A stretch of DNA of 64,000 bases from Arthrobacter sp. U41 (GCF_001750145.1 NZ_CP015732.1:1674001-1738000), one strand, 5' to 3'; positions 50,139-60,043 are shown, numbered from the stretch's first letter. Made by a program: numbers and translations. The notes: a model not told the origin generated them from the letters alone.

Positions 50139-51638
50139 ATGGTTCGCGAGCTATCCCACTACATTGACGGACAGCATGTTGAAGGCACCTCGGGGCGCTT
50201 CGGCGATGTCTACGATCCGTGCACCGGCGAGGTCCAGGCCAGGGTGCCGCTGGCAAGTACCGAGGAAGTCCGCAACGTGATCTCCAACGCGGAAAAGGGC
50301 CAGCTCGAATGGGCGGCCATGAACCCGCAGCGCCGCGGCCGTGTCCTGCTCAAGTTCGTCGATCTGGTCAACCAGAACCTGGACGAACTCGCCACCCTGC
50401 TGTCCTCGGAACACGGCAAGACCTTCCTCGACGCGAAGGGCGACATCCAGCGCGGCATCGAGGTCGTGGAATTCGCCGCCGGCGCCCCGCACCTGCTCAA
50501 GGGCGAATTCTCGGACAGCGCCGGAACCGGCGTCGACGTCCACTCGCTGCGCCAGCCCCTCGGCGTCGTCGCCGGCATCACGCCCTTCAACTTCCCGGCC
50601 ATGATCCCGCTCTGGAAGTCCGGTCCGGCCCTGGCCGCGGGCAACTCCTTCATCCTCAAGCCCTCCGAACGGGACCCCTCCGTGCCGCTGCGGCTTGCCG
50701 AGCTCTTCACCGAGGCCGGCCTGCCGGCTGGCGTCTTCAACGTCGTCAACGGCGACAAGGAAGCGGTGGATGCACTGCTGGAGGACCCGCGGGTCCAGGC
50801 CATCGGCTTCGTCGGCTCCACGCCGATCGCCCAGTACATCTACGCCACCGCCGCCGCGAACGGCAAGCGCGCACAGTGCTTCGGCGGGGCAAAGAACCAC
50901 ATGGTGATCATGCCGGACGCGGACCTGGACATGGCCGCGGATGCCCTGATGGGCGCCGGCTTCGGGTCCGCCGGAGAACGCTGCATGGCGATCTCGGTCG
51001 CCGTCCCCGTCGGCAAAGCCACGGCAGACGCGCTCGTCGCGAAACTGGAGGAGCGGATCGCGGACCTCAAGGTGGGCCACAGCCTCGCCAAGGATTCGGA
51101 CTTCGGCCCCGTGGTGGCGGCCTCCGCCAAGGAACGGATCGAAGGCTACATCCAGGCCGGCGTCGACGAGGGCGCCACCCTGCTGGCCGACGGCCGCGGC
51201 CTCAAAGTCGAAGGCTACGAAGGCGGCTTCTGGGTCGGCCCCACCCTCTTCGACAATGTCACCAAGGACATGACGATTTACAAGGAAGAGATTTTCGGCC
51301 CCGTGCTGAGTGTGCTCCGCGCGGAGGACTACGACGAGGCACTGCGGCTGTGCAGCGAGCACGAGTTCGGCAACGGCGTGGCCATCTTCACCCGCGACGG
51401 CGACTCCGCCCGCGACTTCGCCAGCCGGGTCCAGGTGGGCATGGTGGGCATCAACGTCCCCATCCCGGTGCCGATCGCCTACTACACCTTCGGCGGCTGG
51501 AAGGCCTCCGGTTTCGGTGACCTCAACCAGCACGGCGCTGACGCCTTCCGCTTCTACACCAAGACCAAGACGGTCACCACCCGCTGGCCCTCCGGCATCC
51601 GCACCGGTGCCAGCTTCGTGATGCCGGAAGGCAGCTGA
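50139..51638 (+). CDS. mmsA: Methylmalonate-semialdehyde dehydrogenase (acylating)
   Basis: 499 aa. Aldehyde dehydrogenase fold with catalytic Cys in AGERCMAIS (C282) and the MMSDH feature CFGGAKNHMV, where usual aldehyde dehydrogenases have a general-base Glu region. It turns methylmalonate semialdehyde or malonate semialdehyde with CoA and NAD into propionyl-CoA or acetyl-CoA, the end of valine breakdown. AAGGAG precedes ATG. First gene of a four-gene valine operon; overlaps the next ATG by 1 nt. Confidence 0.94.
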   Translation: MVRELSHYIDGQHVEGTSGRFGDVYDPCTGEVQARVPLASTEEVRNVISNAEKGQLEWAAMNPQRRGRVLLKFVDLVNQNLDELATLLSSEHGKTFLDAKGDIQRGIEVVEFAAGAPHLLKGEFSDSAGTGVDVHSLRQPLGVVAGITPFNFPAMIPLWKSGPALAAGNSFILKPSERDPSVPLRLAELFTEAGLPAGVFNVVNGDKEAVDALLEDPRVQAIGFVGSTPIAQYIYATAAANGKRAQCFGGAKNHMVIMPDADLDMAADALMGAGFGSAGERCMAISVAVPVGKATADALVAKLEERIADLKVGHSLAKDSDFGPVVAASAKERIEGYIQAGVDEGATLLADGRGLKVEGYEGGFWVGPTLFDNVTKDMTIYKEEIFGPVLSVLRAEDYDEALRLCSEHEFGNGVAIFTRDGDSARDFASRVQVGMVGINVPIPVPIAYYTFGGWKASGFGDLNQHGADAFRFYTKTKTVTTRWPSGIRTGASFVMPEGS

Positions 51639-52711
51639 TGGCGGGGAAGCACTCTGAGCCGTCCCACACGGCGGAGGTGCTGTTCGAACGGCGCGGCCGG
51701 CTGGGCGTGGTCACGCTCAACCGGCCCAAGGCAGTCAATGCGCTCACCGCGGGGATGGCATCGGCGATGCTGGAGCAGCTCACCCTCTGGGCGGACGACG
51801 ACGCCGTGGCAGCGGTGCTGGTCCGCGGCGCCGGTGACCGGGGGCTCTGCGCCGGCGGCGACATCGTGGCGATCTACCGGGACATGCTCGACGGCGGTGA
51901 CGCGACGGCCGCTTTCTGGGCCGAGGAATACAGGTTGAACTCCCTGATCTCGGGCTACCCCAAGCCGTATGTGGCGTTCATGGACGGACTGGTCCTGGGC
52001 GGCGGGGTAGGGATTTCCGCGCATGGCTCGGTCCGGATCGTCACCGAACGCACGCGGATGGGTATGCCGGAGACCACGATCGGGTTGGTGCCCGACGTCG
52101 GCGGAACCCTGCTGCTCTCCCGCTCACCGGGGGAGACCGGCACCCATGCCGCCCTCACCGGGGCGCACCTGAGCGGGGCCGACGCGCTCTTCCTCGGGTT
52201 CGCGGACTACTTTGTTCCGTCCGGGAAGCTGGCGGAACTGGCCGAGGCGCTGGAAGGCGAAGCGGCGGACGCCGCCGTCGCCCGCTTCGCCGAGGAGGCT
52301 CCGGCCTCCGTGCTTGCGGCGCAGCAGGAATGGATTGACGCCTGCTATTCCAGCGACGACGCCGAGGAGATCCTGCGCCGGCTGCGCACCGTGGGCGGGG
52401 AGGCCGCCGAGGTTGCCGGCACCATCGAGACGAAGTCGCCGACCGCCGTGAAGGTGGCGCTGGAATCCCTGCGCCGTGTCCGCGGACTGAGCCTCGAGGA
52501 AGCCCTGGAACAGGAGTACCGGGTGGGGATGCGGTTCCTCGCCGGCCCCGACTTCCGCGAAGGCATCCGCGCCCAGGTGGTGGACAAGGACCGCAACCCG
52601 CGCTGGCAGCCCGCCACGCTGGCGGAGGTCAGCCGCGACGCCGTCGAATCCTATTTTGCGCCGCTGGGCGACCGTGAACTGATGCTTTCGAAGGAGCGCG
52701 ACAATGTCTGA
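51638..52711 (+). CDS. 3-hydroxyisobutyryl-CoA hydrolase
   Basis: 357 aa. Crotonase fold with the longer C-terminal part (CoA hydrolase type): ITLNRP-type VVTLNRPKAVNALT, oxyanion LCAGGDIVAIY, DGLVLGGGVGISAHGSVRI, ETTIGLVPDVGG, and the late KSPTAVKVALESLRR typical of HIBCH. Hydrolyses 3-hydroxyisobutyryl-CoA in valine catabolism. ATG overlaps mmsA by 1 nt. Confidence 0.9.
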   Translation: MAGKHSEPSHTAEVLFERRGRLGVVTLNRPKAVNALTAGMASAMLEQLTLWADDDAVAAVLVRGAGDRGLCAGGDIVAIYRDMLDGGDATAAFWAEEYRLNSLISGYPKPYVAFMDGLVLGGGVGISAHGSVRIVTERTRMGMPETTIGLVPDVGGTLLLSRSPGETGTHAALTGAHLSGADALFLGFADYFVPSGKLAELAEALEGEAADAAVARFAEEAPASVLAAQQEWIDACYSSDDAEEILRRLRTVGGEAAEVAGTIETKSPTAVKVALESLRRVRGLSLEEALEQEYRVGMRFLAGPDFREGIRAQVVDKDRNPRWQPATLAEVSRDAVESYFAPLGDRELMLSKERDNV

Positions 52712-53654
52712 ACCATCGCCGTCTGAACTGAACCAGCCAGGGGCGCAGGCCGGCCCGGTGGCCTTCCTTGGCCTTGGGCATATGGGCGGGCCGATGGCCA
52801 TCAACCTGGTCAAAGCCGGTTACACCGTGACCGGCTTCGACGTGGTGCCGGCGGCGCTGGAAACTGCCCGCGCGCATGGCATCGCCACCGCGGACACCGC
52901 CGCCGAGGCCGTGGCAGGTGCCACTCTTGTGCTGACGATGCTTCCCAGCGGCAAACACCTGCTGGACGCCTACCGCGGCACGGACGGCCAGCCGGGGCTG
53001 CTCGCCACCGCAGCACCCGGCACGCTTTTCCTGGACTGCTCCACGATCAACGTGGACGAGGCCCGCGAGGCTGCCAACCTCGCCGTCGCGGCCGGCCACC
53101 GGGCCGTGGACGCGCCGGTTTCCGGCGGCGTCGTCGGAGCCGAAGCGGGCACCCTGACCTTTATGGTCGGGGCACTTCCGGAGGACTTCGAGGCGGTCAA
53201 GCCGATGCTCGAGGTGATGGGAAAGCGCGTGGTCCACTGCGGGGAGCACGGGGCAGGGCAGGCCGCGAAGATCTGCAACAACATGATCCTCGGCGTCTCG
53301 ATGATCGCGGTCAGCGAAGCCTTCGTCCTCGGTGAGAAGCTGGGCCTCACACACCAGGCGCTGTTCGACGTCGCCTCCGCAGCCTCGGGCCAGTGCTGGG
53401 CGCTGACCACCAACTGCCCCGTGCCGGGCCCGGTTCCCACCAGCCCCGCCAACCGCGACTATCAGCCCGGCTTCGCGGGTGCCCTGATGGCGAAGGACCT
53501 CAAGCTCGCGCTCAATGCACTGGAAAGCACCGGCGTCGCCGCCAGGCTGGGGCCGCTCGCTTCGGAGATCTACGATACCTTTGCCGCGGAAGGCGGGGCG
53601 GGCCGGGACTTCTCCGGCATCATCACCGACATCCGGGAAAAATCCGAACACTAG
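52704..53654 (+). CDS. mmsB: 3-hydroxyisobutyrate dehydrogenase
   Basis: 316 aa. Rossmann start FLGLGHMGGPMAINLVKAGY, substrate motif DAPVSGGVVGAEAGTLTFMV, catalytic Lys in GAGQAAKICNNMI, C-terminal KDLKLALNALE. Oxidises 3-hydroxyisobutyrate to methylmalonate semialdehyde, the MmsA substrate. Overlaps the hydrolase gene by 8 nt. Confidence 0.93.
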   Translation: MSEPSPSELNQPGAQAGPVAFLGLGHMGGPMAINLVKAGYTVTGFDVVPAALETARAHGIATADTAAEAVAGATLVLTMLPSGKHLLDAYRGTDGQPGLLATAAPGTLFLDCSTINVDEAREAANLAVAAGHRAVDAPVSGGVVGAEAGTLTFMVGALPEDFEAVKPMLEVMGKRVVHCGEHGAGQAAKICNNMILGVSMIAVSEAFVLGEKLGLTHQALFDVASAASGQCWALTTNCPVPGPVPTSPANRDYQPGFAGALMAKDLKLALNALESTGVAARLGPLASEIYDTFAAEGGAGRDFSGIITDIREKSEH

Positions 53655-53733
53655 CCGGTTCCGAACACTGGCCGGTTTGAAACACTGAGAAGCCGGACAC
53701 CAAACATTCTGACAAGCAGCTGAGGGGACAGGC

Positions 53734-54513
53734 ATGACGGAGCAGTACACAAACATTCTGGTGGAGCGCCGGGGCAGGGTGGGGCTCGTGACGCTCAACC
53801 GGCCCGAGGCGCTGAATGCCCTGAACAAGGCCACCATGGACGAACTCGTGGCCGCCGTGTCGGCCATGGATGTCGACCCGGAGGTGGGGGCGGTCGTGCT
53901 GACCGGCTCCGCCAAGGCCTTCGCGGCCGGGGCGGACATCAAGGAAATGCAGTCCAAGGGCTACATGGACATGTACGCGGCGGATTGGTTCCGCGGCTGG
54001 GAAGACTTCACCCGGCTGCGGATCCCGGTGGTCGCGGCCGTGTCCGGGTTCGCCCTGGGCGGCGGCTGTGAGCTCGCGATGATGTGCGATTTCATCATCG
54101 CCGGGGACAACGCCAAGTTCGGACAGCCGGAAATCAACCTCGGCGTGCTGCCCGGCATGGGTGGCTCGCAGCGCCTCACCCGCGCGGTGGGAAAATCCAA
54201 GGCGATGGACATGATCCTGACCGGGCGATTTATGGACGCAGTGGAAGCCGAACGCGCCGGCCTGGTGTCCCGTGTGGTGCCGGCCGCTGACGTTGTTGAC
54301 GAGGCACTTAAAGCGGCCGGGGTGATTGCTTCCAAATCCAAGCCGGTGGCGATGGTCGCCAAGGAAGCCGTCAACACCGCCTTCGAGACCGGACTGGCCC
54401 AGGGCGTGCTCTTCGAACGTCGCGTGTTCCACTCGCTGTTCGCCACCGAGGACCAGAAGGAAGGCATGGCCGCCTTCGCCGAGAAGCGCCAGCCGGACTT
54501 CACCCACCGCTAG
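53734..54513 (+). CDS. Enoyl-CoA hydratase
   Basis: 259 aa, crotonase family. Oxyanion [12 protein letters not shown], catalytic Glu positions in [10 protein letters not shown] and [15 protein letters not shown], and the end [16 protein letters not shown] common to short-chain hydratases. In this operon it would hydrate methacrylyl-CoA. GAGGGG precedes ATG; a terminator follows. Confidence 0.92.
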   Translation: MTEQYTNILVERRGRVGLVTLNRPEALNALNKATMDELVAAVSAMDVDPEVGAVVLTGSAKAFAAGADIKEMQSKGYMDMYAADWFRGWEDFTRLRIPVVAAVSGFALGGGCELAMMCDFIIAGDNAKFGQPEINLGVLPGMGGSQRLTRAVGKSKAMDMILTGRFMDAVEAERAGLVSRVVPAADVVDEALKAAGVIASKSKPVAMVAKEAVNTAFETGLAQGVLFERRVFHSLFATEDQKEGMAAFAEKRQPDFTHR

Positions 54514-54564
54514 CCGGCACGCATCACGCGGCACGCAGGCCTTCGTGCGACGCGCCGGCTGTCT

Positions 54565-54627
54565 CGTGACGCGCAAAAGCCCTGTCGCCGCCGAATTCCG
54601 GTAGCGACAGGGCTTTTGCGCGTCACG
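54565..54627. terminator. 24-bp perfect stem-loop after the valine operon
   Basis: Arms 54565-54588 and 54604-54627 pair without mismatch around a 15-nt loop. The left arm has AAAAGC and the right arm a TTTT run, so it could end transcription on both strands; the convergent gene ends at 54696. Confidence 0.82.
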
Positions 54628-54695
54628 GGGCCGTTCCCGCGGCGTCACGCCGGCCAGGACCCGCCGCGTCTGGGCTGTCCGGGCCCGTCAGGGCA

Positions 54696-55166
54696 TCAGG
54701 CCGCGCTGATCCCGAAGAGCCCGATAATCAGGGCCATCACCGCGAGGGTGACGAGTTCGTGGGCACAGTTCAGGACCGTCAGTCCGGCCGGGCGTCCCTC
54801 GAAGGCGTCGTGGGTGATGAACCTGGCCGCGGTGAACCCCGCCCAGAGGATCAGGGCGGTGACCAGGGTGTTGACCAGGAAATTCCCGCCGTAGAAGTGC
54901 TGCGAGATGGCCGCGGACCCGGCCAGCACCCAGGCGCTGAAGAAGCTGACCACCAGTGTGATCAGGATCGGCGTCACGGCGTCCCTGGCCTCACCGCTCG
55001 GGTTGACCTTGGCGACGCGCATCCAGTAGTTGCCGAACACCTTCGGCATGTACCAGACGGACCCGACCACCATGCTGGACAGCGTGGCTAGCAGTACCGC
55101 CCAGATGTTGATTTCCGGTCCCCGGCGTTCCCGACTACCTCTTTTAGGAGGTAGTTGGATGTCCAT
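54696..55166 (-). CDS. DUF1761 membrane protein
   Basis: 156 aa. After a basic N-terminus, four membrane segments: ATLSSMVVGSVWYMP, ILITLVVSFFSAWVLAGS, LVTALILWAGFTAARF and ALIIGLFGIS. The first carries the DUF1761 hallmark GSVWYMPKVFGNYWM. Function unknown. No strong ribosome-binding site at ATG 55166. Confidence 0.8.
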   Translation of the reverse strand: MDIQLPPKRGSRERRGPEINIWAVLLATLSSMVVGSVWYMPKVFGNYWMRVAKVNPSGEARDAVTPILITLVVSFFSAWVLAGSAAISQHFYGGNFLVNTLVTALILWAGFTAARFITHDAFEGRPAGLTVLNCAHELVTLAVMALIIGLFGISAA

Positions 55167-55230
55167 GCTTTTCGTTACGGTGAGCTAAGTCACAAGCCGT
55201 GCATCGAGGCTGACATCAAAGGAGATTGCC

Positions 55231-56628
55231 ATGACTTCAGTTTCACCGACTTCGCCGGCCGGGCTGCAAGCGCCGCCCAGCCGCAAGACACTGCGCAAGG
55301 TTGCCTTCGCGAGCGCCGCCGGAACCACGATCGAGTTCTACGACTTCTTCATCTACGGCACCGCCGCCGCACTGGTGTTCCCCGTCGTCTTCTTCCCGGC
55401 TCTCGGCGCGGCGGCAGGCACCATCGCCTCCTTCGGCACCTTCGCCGTAGCCTTCTTCGCCCGTCCCGTCGGCGCCATCATCTTCGGCCACTTCGGCGAC
55501 CGGATCGGCCGGAAAAAGACGCTCATCACCACGCTGCTGATGATGGGCATCGCCACCGTGATGATCGGCCTCATCCCGGACGCCAGCACCATCGGCGTGG
55601 CCGCCCCCATCCTGCTGGTGGTGCTCCGCTTCGTGCAGGGCCTTGCCGTCGGCGGCGAATGGGCCGGCGCCACGCTCCTCGTGGCCGAATATGCTCCCGT
55701 GGGAAAGCGCGGGCTGTTCGGCTCCTTCCCGCAACTCGGTCCGTCGGTTGCCTTCGCCCTGGCCAGCGGCACGTTCCTCCTCACCAACCTGACGCTGGGG
55801 GACAAGTCCGAGGCCTTCATCACGATCGGCTGGCGGGTTCCGTTCATCCTCAGCGCAGTGCTCGTCCTCGTGGGCCTCTGGGTCCGGCTGAGCATCGAGG
55901 AAACCCCGGTCTTCAAGAACGCCGCCAAGGTTACCCGTACCAGCACCAAACTGCCCATCCTCGAATCCGTCAAGCGCCAGCCGCGCGAAATCCTCCTCGC
56001 CGGCGGCTCCCTGACGCTCCTGTTCGCTTTCTTCTACGTGGGCACCGCCTACCTCACCAGCTTTGCCACGAGCCCCACCGGCATGGGGCTGAGCCGCGTG
56101 GAAGTGCTGAGCACGGGCATGGTCTCCTCGCTGTTTGTCGCCGCCGCCACTCTGGCCTCCGGCGTCCTCTCGGACCGCTTCGGCCGCAAGAAGGTCATCG
56201 CCACCTCCTGCATTCTCGCCGTGCCGTGGTCGCTCATGCTGTTCCCGATCCTCAGCGCGAACACCGTTTTTGCCTTTGGTCTCGGCCTCACCGTCACCCT
56301 GGTGATCTTCGCCATCGCCTACGGCCCTGCCGGGGCACTGCTGCCGGAGCTCTTTGAGACCCGCTACCGCTACACCGGCGCCGGCATGGGCTACAACCTG
56401 GCCGGCGTCGTCGGCGGAGGCATTGTCCCGCTCGTGGCGGCGCAGCTCGCCGTTACGTCCGGTGCGTGGTCCATCGGGATCCTGCTCGCCGGCATCGGCG
56501 TGTTTAGTGTGCTCTGCACCCTGGCTCTGCCCAACCGCGAAAAGCAGGGGCTGGAAGACGGCGGTCCGCACACCTCCTCGAAGCATGTGGACGACGCAGC
56601 ATTTATCGAGCCCGTCGCCGGTCCCTAG
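55231..56628 (+). CDS. MFS transporter, metabolite:H+ symporter (MHS) family
   Basis: 465 aa, twelve membrane segments. MHS features: GTTIEFYDFFIYGTAAALVF in helix 1, GHFGDRIGRKKTLITTLLMM in loop 2-3, FVQGLAVGGEWAGATLLVAE in helix 4, and the second repeat DRFGRKKVI. Related transporters carry organic acids, shikimate or betaines. AAGGAG precedes ATG. The substrate is unknown; position next to acyl-CoA genes suggests a carboxylic acid (inference). Confidence 0.9.
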   Translation: MTSVSPTSPAGLQAPPSRKTLRKVAFASAAGTTIEFYDFFIYGTAAALVFPVVFFPALGAAAGTIASFGTFAVAFFARPVGAIIFGHFGDRIGRKKTLITTLLMMGIATVMIGLIPDASTIGVAAPILLVVLRFVQGLAVGGEWAGATLLVAEYAPVGKRGLFGSFPQLGPSVAFALASGTFLLTNLTLGDKSEAFITIGWRVPFILSAVLVLVGLWVRLSIEETPVFKNAAKVTRTSTKLPILESVKRQPREILLAGGSLTLLFAFFYVGTAYLTSFATSPTGMGLSRVEVLSTGMVSSLFVAAATLASGVLSDRFGRKKVIATSCILAVPWSLMLFPILSANTVFAFGLGLTVTLVIFAIAYGPAGALLPELFETRYRYTGAGMGYNLAGVVGGGIVPLVAAQLAVTSGAWSIGILLAGIGVFSVLCTLALPNREKQGLEDGGPHTSSKHVDDAAFIEPVAGP

Positions 56629-56720
56629 GGATCTGCCGAAGGCAATCCAGCCAGCGGATTCCGGGCTTTGGGGGATGCGCGGGTGGTGGCGGGGCTGCCG
56701 GTGAAACCGGCAGTCCCGCC

Positions 56721-57575
56721 CTATGGGATCAGGCCCAGACGGCGGGCCGCGGACACGGCCTCGAGCCGGTTGTGCGCGGACAACTTGGCCATCGCGTTTT
56801 GCAGGTAGCTCTTGACGGTCACCGATTTCAGGCCGAGACGCTCCGCGGTTTCCTGGTACGAGCAGCCCAGCGCCACCTGCGCCAGGACATCGAGTTCACG
56901 GCGGGCCAGCCGGGCCGTCGGATGGACGCCGTCGGCCGGCGGCGGCGCCAGGTGGCTGCCGATAAGGTCCACCTGCTGCGCCAGCTGGGGGTCGGAGACC
57001 GTTCCGGCAAGGGACCTCAGCTCGGCGTGGGCTTCCCGGACATGCTCCAGCCAACCCCGGTCCAGATTGGGGGAAGGCCCGGCCCTGGCGTTGTCGATGA
57101 TCGAGACCCGGCGGTCCACCTCGTCCCGGATGCGGAGCTCCGCAGCAATCTCGGCGGCAGCCTCCATCGCCTCGCAGACGGCGTTTTCCCCCAGCGGCGC
57201 ACTGTCCCGGCTGGCGATGTACAGCACCGCCCGCGACTGGCCCCGGACCACCACGGGGACGGCCGCCATCGAGGTCAGCCGCTCCCGCCTGACGGCGAGA
57301 TCGTATTCATGGGTGATTCCTTCGGAGGCGATGTAGTCCTCGACCAGGAACGGCCGCCGCTGCGTGAAAACCCGGCCGCCGAGCCCCGTGCCGGGTACCA
57401 CCAGCATCTGGTGCAGGCTGGACGTGGCGGTGCCAAGGAAATCCGTCAGCTGCAGCAGCTCGCCGCTGGCCAGCCCGGCGAAGAGCACGGCGGGCCGGAA
57501 CCTGCCGGAGAGCAGGCGCAGGGAAGCGCGGAGCAGCTCCCGGTCATCGGGGCGGGAATACGCGTTCGGCTGCAT
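56721..57575 (-). CDS. GAF-LuxR transcriptional regulator
   Basis: 284 aa. An N-terminal GAF-like sensor domain (about 30-165, with LVVPGTGLGGRVFTQRRPFL) and a C-terminal LuxR HTH (ARRELDVLAQVALGCSYQET, LGLKSVTVKSYLQNAMAKLS). No receiver domain. The family often regulates neighbouring catabolic genes; the MFS transporter gene is convergent and 92 nt away. Confidence 0.87.
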   Translation of the reverse strand: MQPNAYSRPDDRELLRASLRLLSGRFRPAVLFAGLASGELLQLTDFLGTATSSLHQMLVVPGTGLGGRVFTQRRPFLVEDYIASEGITHEYDLAVRRERLTSMAAVPVVVRGQSRAVLYIASRDSAPLGENAVCEAMEAAAEIAAELRIRDEVDRRVSIIDNARAGPSPNLDRGWLEHVREAHAELRSLAGTVSDPQLAQQVDLIGSHLAPPPADGVHPTARLARRELDVLAQVALGCSYQETAERLGLKSVTVKSYLQNAMAKLSAHNRLEAVSAARRLGLIP

Positions 57576-57654
57576 GAGTTTCTCCAGGTGCCGCGGAAAC
57601 CCGTCACCGCGTTGTGACGGGCTGTCAATCTTGGCCAGGCGGTTGCGCCGGGGG

Positions 57655-58161
57655 TCAGTCGCTGAAGTCGCCGGCGTTGCGGCGGAAGGTGCCCAGGATC
57701 CCGATCAGCTGGTCGACGTCCTGTTCCGCGAAGCCGGACCGGGCGAACACCTCGGCGTTCAGTGCCGCCGTCGCCCGCTTCGCCAGGGTCCGCCCCTCCT
57801 GGGTGAGTTCAATCAGGGTGGTGCGCCCGTCGGTCGGATGCGGCGACCGGATCACCAGCCCCGCCTGCTCCAGCCGGTCGACGGCGTTCGTCACCGACGT
57901 GGGATGGACCTGCAGCAGCGCGCTGGCCTTGTTCATGGGCAGGGCGCCGCTGCGGGCGAAGCTCAGCAGGGCGAGCAGTTCGTAGCGGGCAAAGGTAAGT
58001 CCGAACGGCTTCAGGACCCCCTCGATCCGGGCCAGCAGGATCTGCTGGGTCCGCATGATGGCGGTGATGGCAGCCATCGGGGCCGCGACGTCGGACCAGC
58101 CGTGACGCTCCCAGTTCAGCCGGGCGTCGGCGATCGGATCACGCGGCAGCGGCGTTGCCAC
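57655..58161 (-). CDS. MarR-family regulator
   Basis: 168 aa from GTG 58161 (GGGGG upstream). MarR winged helix: LTFARYELLALLSFARSGAL, SALLQVHPTSVTNAVDRLEQ, wing IRSPHPTDGRTTLIELT. It lies 35 nt downstream of the acyl-CoA synthetase gene on the same strand and may regulate it and the divergent dehydrogenase. Confidence 0.88.
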   Translation of the reverse strand: MATPLPRDPIADARLNWERHGWSDVAAPMAAITAIMRTQQILLARIEGVLKPFGLTFARYELLALLSFARSGALPMNKASALLQVHPTSVTNAVDRLEQAGLVIRSPHPTDGRTTLIELTQEGRTLAKRATAALNAEVFARSGFAEQDVDQLIGILGTFRRNAGDFSD

Positions 58162-58196
58162 GGCACCCCCAGCAACTCGACCTGAATCTCATGGGT

Positions 58197-59939
58197 TCAG
58201 CCTAGCTTTTCGGCCGGACTTTTCAGCCCGGGGAAGTCGGCTTCGGAGTACTCCGTGCCGAGCCCGGCCGGTACCGTTCCTCCGCCGTGGCGCAGTTCTT
58301 CGCTGTGCCGCAGCTCCACGCGCCGGATCTTGCCCGAGATGGTCTTGGGCAGCTCGGCAAATTCCAGCCGGCGGATCCGCTTGAACGGCGCCAGATGGTC
58401 GCGGCAGTAGCGCAGGATGTCTTCGGCGAGTTCCGGGCCGGGCTCGTGCCCGGCAGCCAGGACGACGAACGCCTTGGGCACGGAGAGCTTGAGCGGGTCC
58501 GGGGAGGGGACGACGGCGGCCTCCGCCACGGCCGGGTGCTCGATCAGCACGCTTTCCAGCTCGAACGGGGACAGCCGGTAGTCCGAGGATTTGAAGACGT
58601 CATCGCCGCGGCCCACGTAGGTGATGATGCCGCGCTCGTCCCGGCTTGCCATGTCGCCCGTGTGGTAATAACCGTCGCGGAACGCGTCCGCCGTCTTTTC
58701 GGGATCCCCGTAGTACGCCTTCATCAGCCCGACGGGACGGGGGTCGAGGCGCAGGCAGAGCTCGCCGTCGTCGCCCTCCGCCCCGGTGGCCGGGTCCACC
58801 AGGACGACGTCGTAGCCGGGCAGCGGTTTGCCCATGGCGCCGATCTTGATCGGCTGGCCGGGTGTGTTCGCGATCTGCACCGTGGATTCGGTCTGGCCGA
58901 ACCCGTCGCGGATGGTCTGGCCCCAGGCGCGCTGGACCTGGTCGATCACTTCGGCGTTGAGCGGCTCGCCGGCGGAAACCACCTTGGTGGGCGGATTTTT
59001 CAGCAGGGTCAGGTCGGCCTGGATGAGCATGCGCCAGACCGTGGGCGGGGCGCAGAAGCTCGTCACGGATTCGCGGTCCATCTGCTCCATGAGCGCCTTG
59101 GCGTCAAAGCGCTCGTAGTTGTAGATAAACACGCAGGCCTCGGCGATCCACGGCGTGAAGACGTTGGACCAGGCGTGTTTGGCCCAGCCGGGCGAGGCCA
59201 CGTTGAGGTGCACATCGCCGGGTTCCATCCCGATCCAGAACATGGTGGACAGGTGGCCCACCGGGTAGGAGGTGTGGGTGTGCTCCACGAGCTTGGCTTT
59301 GGAGGTGGTGCCCGAGGTGAAGTACAGCAGCAGGGTTTCGTCGGCCAGGGTCGGCGCGTCCGGGGTGAAGTCTTCCCCCGTTCCGGCGGACTCGGTGTAC
59401 TGCAGGGCGGCTGTGTTTAGCCCGGCGCCGCCGTCGCCGATTTCGATCAGGGTGTAGTCACCGGGGACTTCGTCGAACTTCCTGATATTGGCGCTTCCGA
59501 CGGCGGCCCAGTTCGCGCCGCCGCGCTCCACCCGGTCCTTGAGGTCCGCGGGTCCCATCAGGGTGGTCGTCGGGATCATCACGATGCCCAGTTTGATGCC
59601 GGCGAGCATCAGTTCCCAGAGTTCGACCTGATTGCCGAGCATGATGATCATGCGGTCCCCGCGCCGCACACCCTGGCTGCGCAGCCAGTTGGCCACCTGG
59701 GCGGAGCGCCGGGACAGGTCCGCGAAGCTGCGCCGGGTGGCTGAGCCGTCCTGTTCGACGATGACGAGGGCCGGGTTGTCCGCTTTGGCCGGGTCGGCCG
59801 CGATCTGGTCGAACCAGTCCAGGGCGAAGTTGAAGTGCTCAAAGCGCGGCCACTGGAATTCGCTGCGCGCCGCCTCGTAGTCCGTGCGGAGGTCAAGCAT
59901 GCGGTCGCGTGCTTCGCGGAATTCCTCAGTGACTGTCAT
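58197..59939 (-). CDS. Acyl-CoA synthetase (AMP-forming)
   Basis: 580 aa, adenylate-forming enzyme. P-loop LLYFTSGTTSKAKLVEHTH, A5 GFGQTESTVQI, A7 YYHTGDMASRDERG, A8 YVGRGDDVFKSSDYRLSPFE and the catalytic Lys in PKTISGKIRR. The N-terminus (FNFALDWFDQIA) places it with the medium-chain/benzoate-type synthetases. It would activate a carboxylic acid with ATP and CoA for the divergent acyl-CoA dehydrogenase. Confidence 0.9.
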   Translation of the reverse strand: MTVTEEFREARDRMLDLRTDYEAARSEFQWPRFEHFNFALDWFDQIAADPAKADNPALVIVEQDGSATRRSFADLSRRSAQVANWLRSQGVRRGDRMIIMLGNQVELWELMLAGIKLGIVMIPTTTLMGPADLKDRVERGGANWAAVGSANIRKFDEVPGDYTLIEIGDGGAGLNTAALQYTESAGTGEDFTPDAPTLADETLLLYFTSGTTSKAKLVEHTHTSYPVGHLSTMFWIGMEPGDVHLNVASPGWAKHAWSNVFTPWIAEACVFIYNYERFDAKALMEQMDRESVTSFCAPPTVWRMLIQADLTLLKNPPTKVVSAGEPLNAEVIDQVQRAWGQTIRDGFGQTESTVQIANTPGQPIKIGAMGKPLPGYDVVLVDPATGAEGDDGELCLRLDPRPVGLMKAYYGDPEKTADAFRDGYYHTGDMASRDERGIITYVGRGDDVFKSSDYRLSPFELESVLIEHPAVAEAAVVPSPDPLKLSVPKAFVVLAAGHEPGPELAEDILRYCRDHLAPFKRIRRLEFAELPKTISGKIRRVELRHSEELRHGGGTVPAGLGTEYSEADFPGLKSPAEKLG

Positions 59940-59996
59940 GGTGCACCTTTCGAAGTCTGGTGGCGCAGCCGTTCCAGGCCCGGCGCCGTTGCCCGG

Positions 59997-60043
59997 GGAT
60001 CACCAGTTGCCTAGTGATCCCCATCACTGTGCAATATACTAGG
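59997..60043. promoter_or_regulatory. Nested dyads and -10 element in the divergent acyl-CoA promoter region
   Basis: GGATCAC (59997-60003) with GTGATCC (60014-60020); GTGAT (60014-60018) with ATCAC (60023-60027); CCTAGT (60010-60015) with ACTAGG (60038-60043). TATACT (60035-60040) is a -10 candidate for the dehydrogenase. Likely site for the nearby MarR protein or another regulator. Confidence 0.55.

Noticed and set aside
50151..51533. 460-codon open frame on the minus strand opposite mmsA
   Set aside because: It mirrors the codon bias of the real gene, has no family motif and no ribosome-binding site. The similar long frame opposite the MFS gene (55243-56586) was rejected for the same reason.
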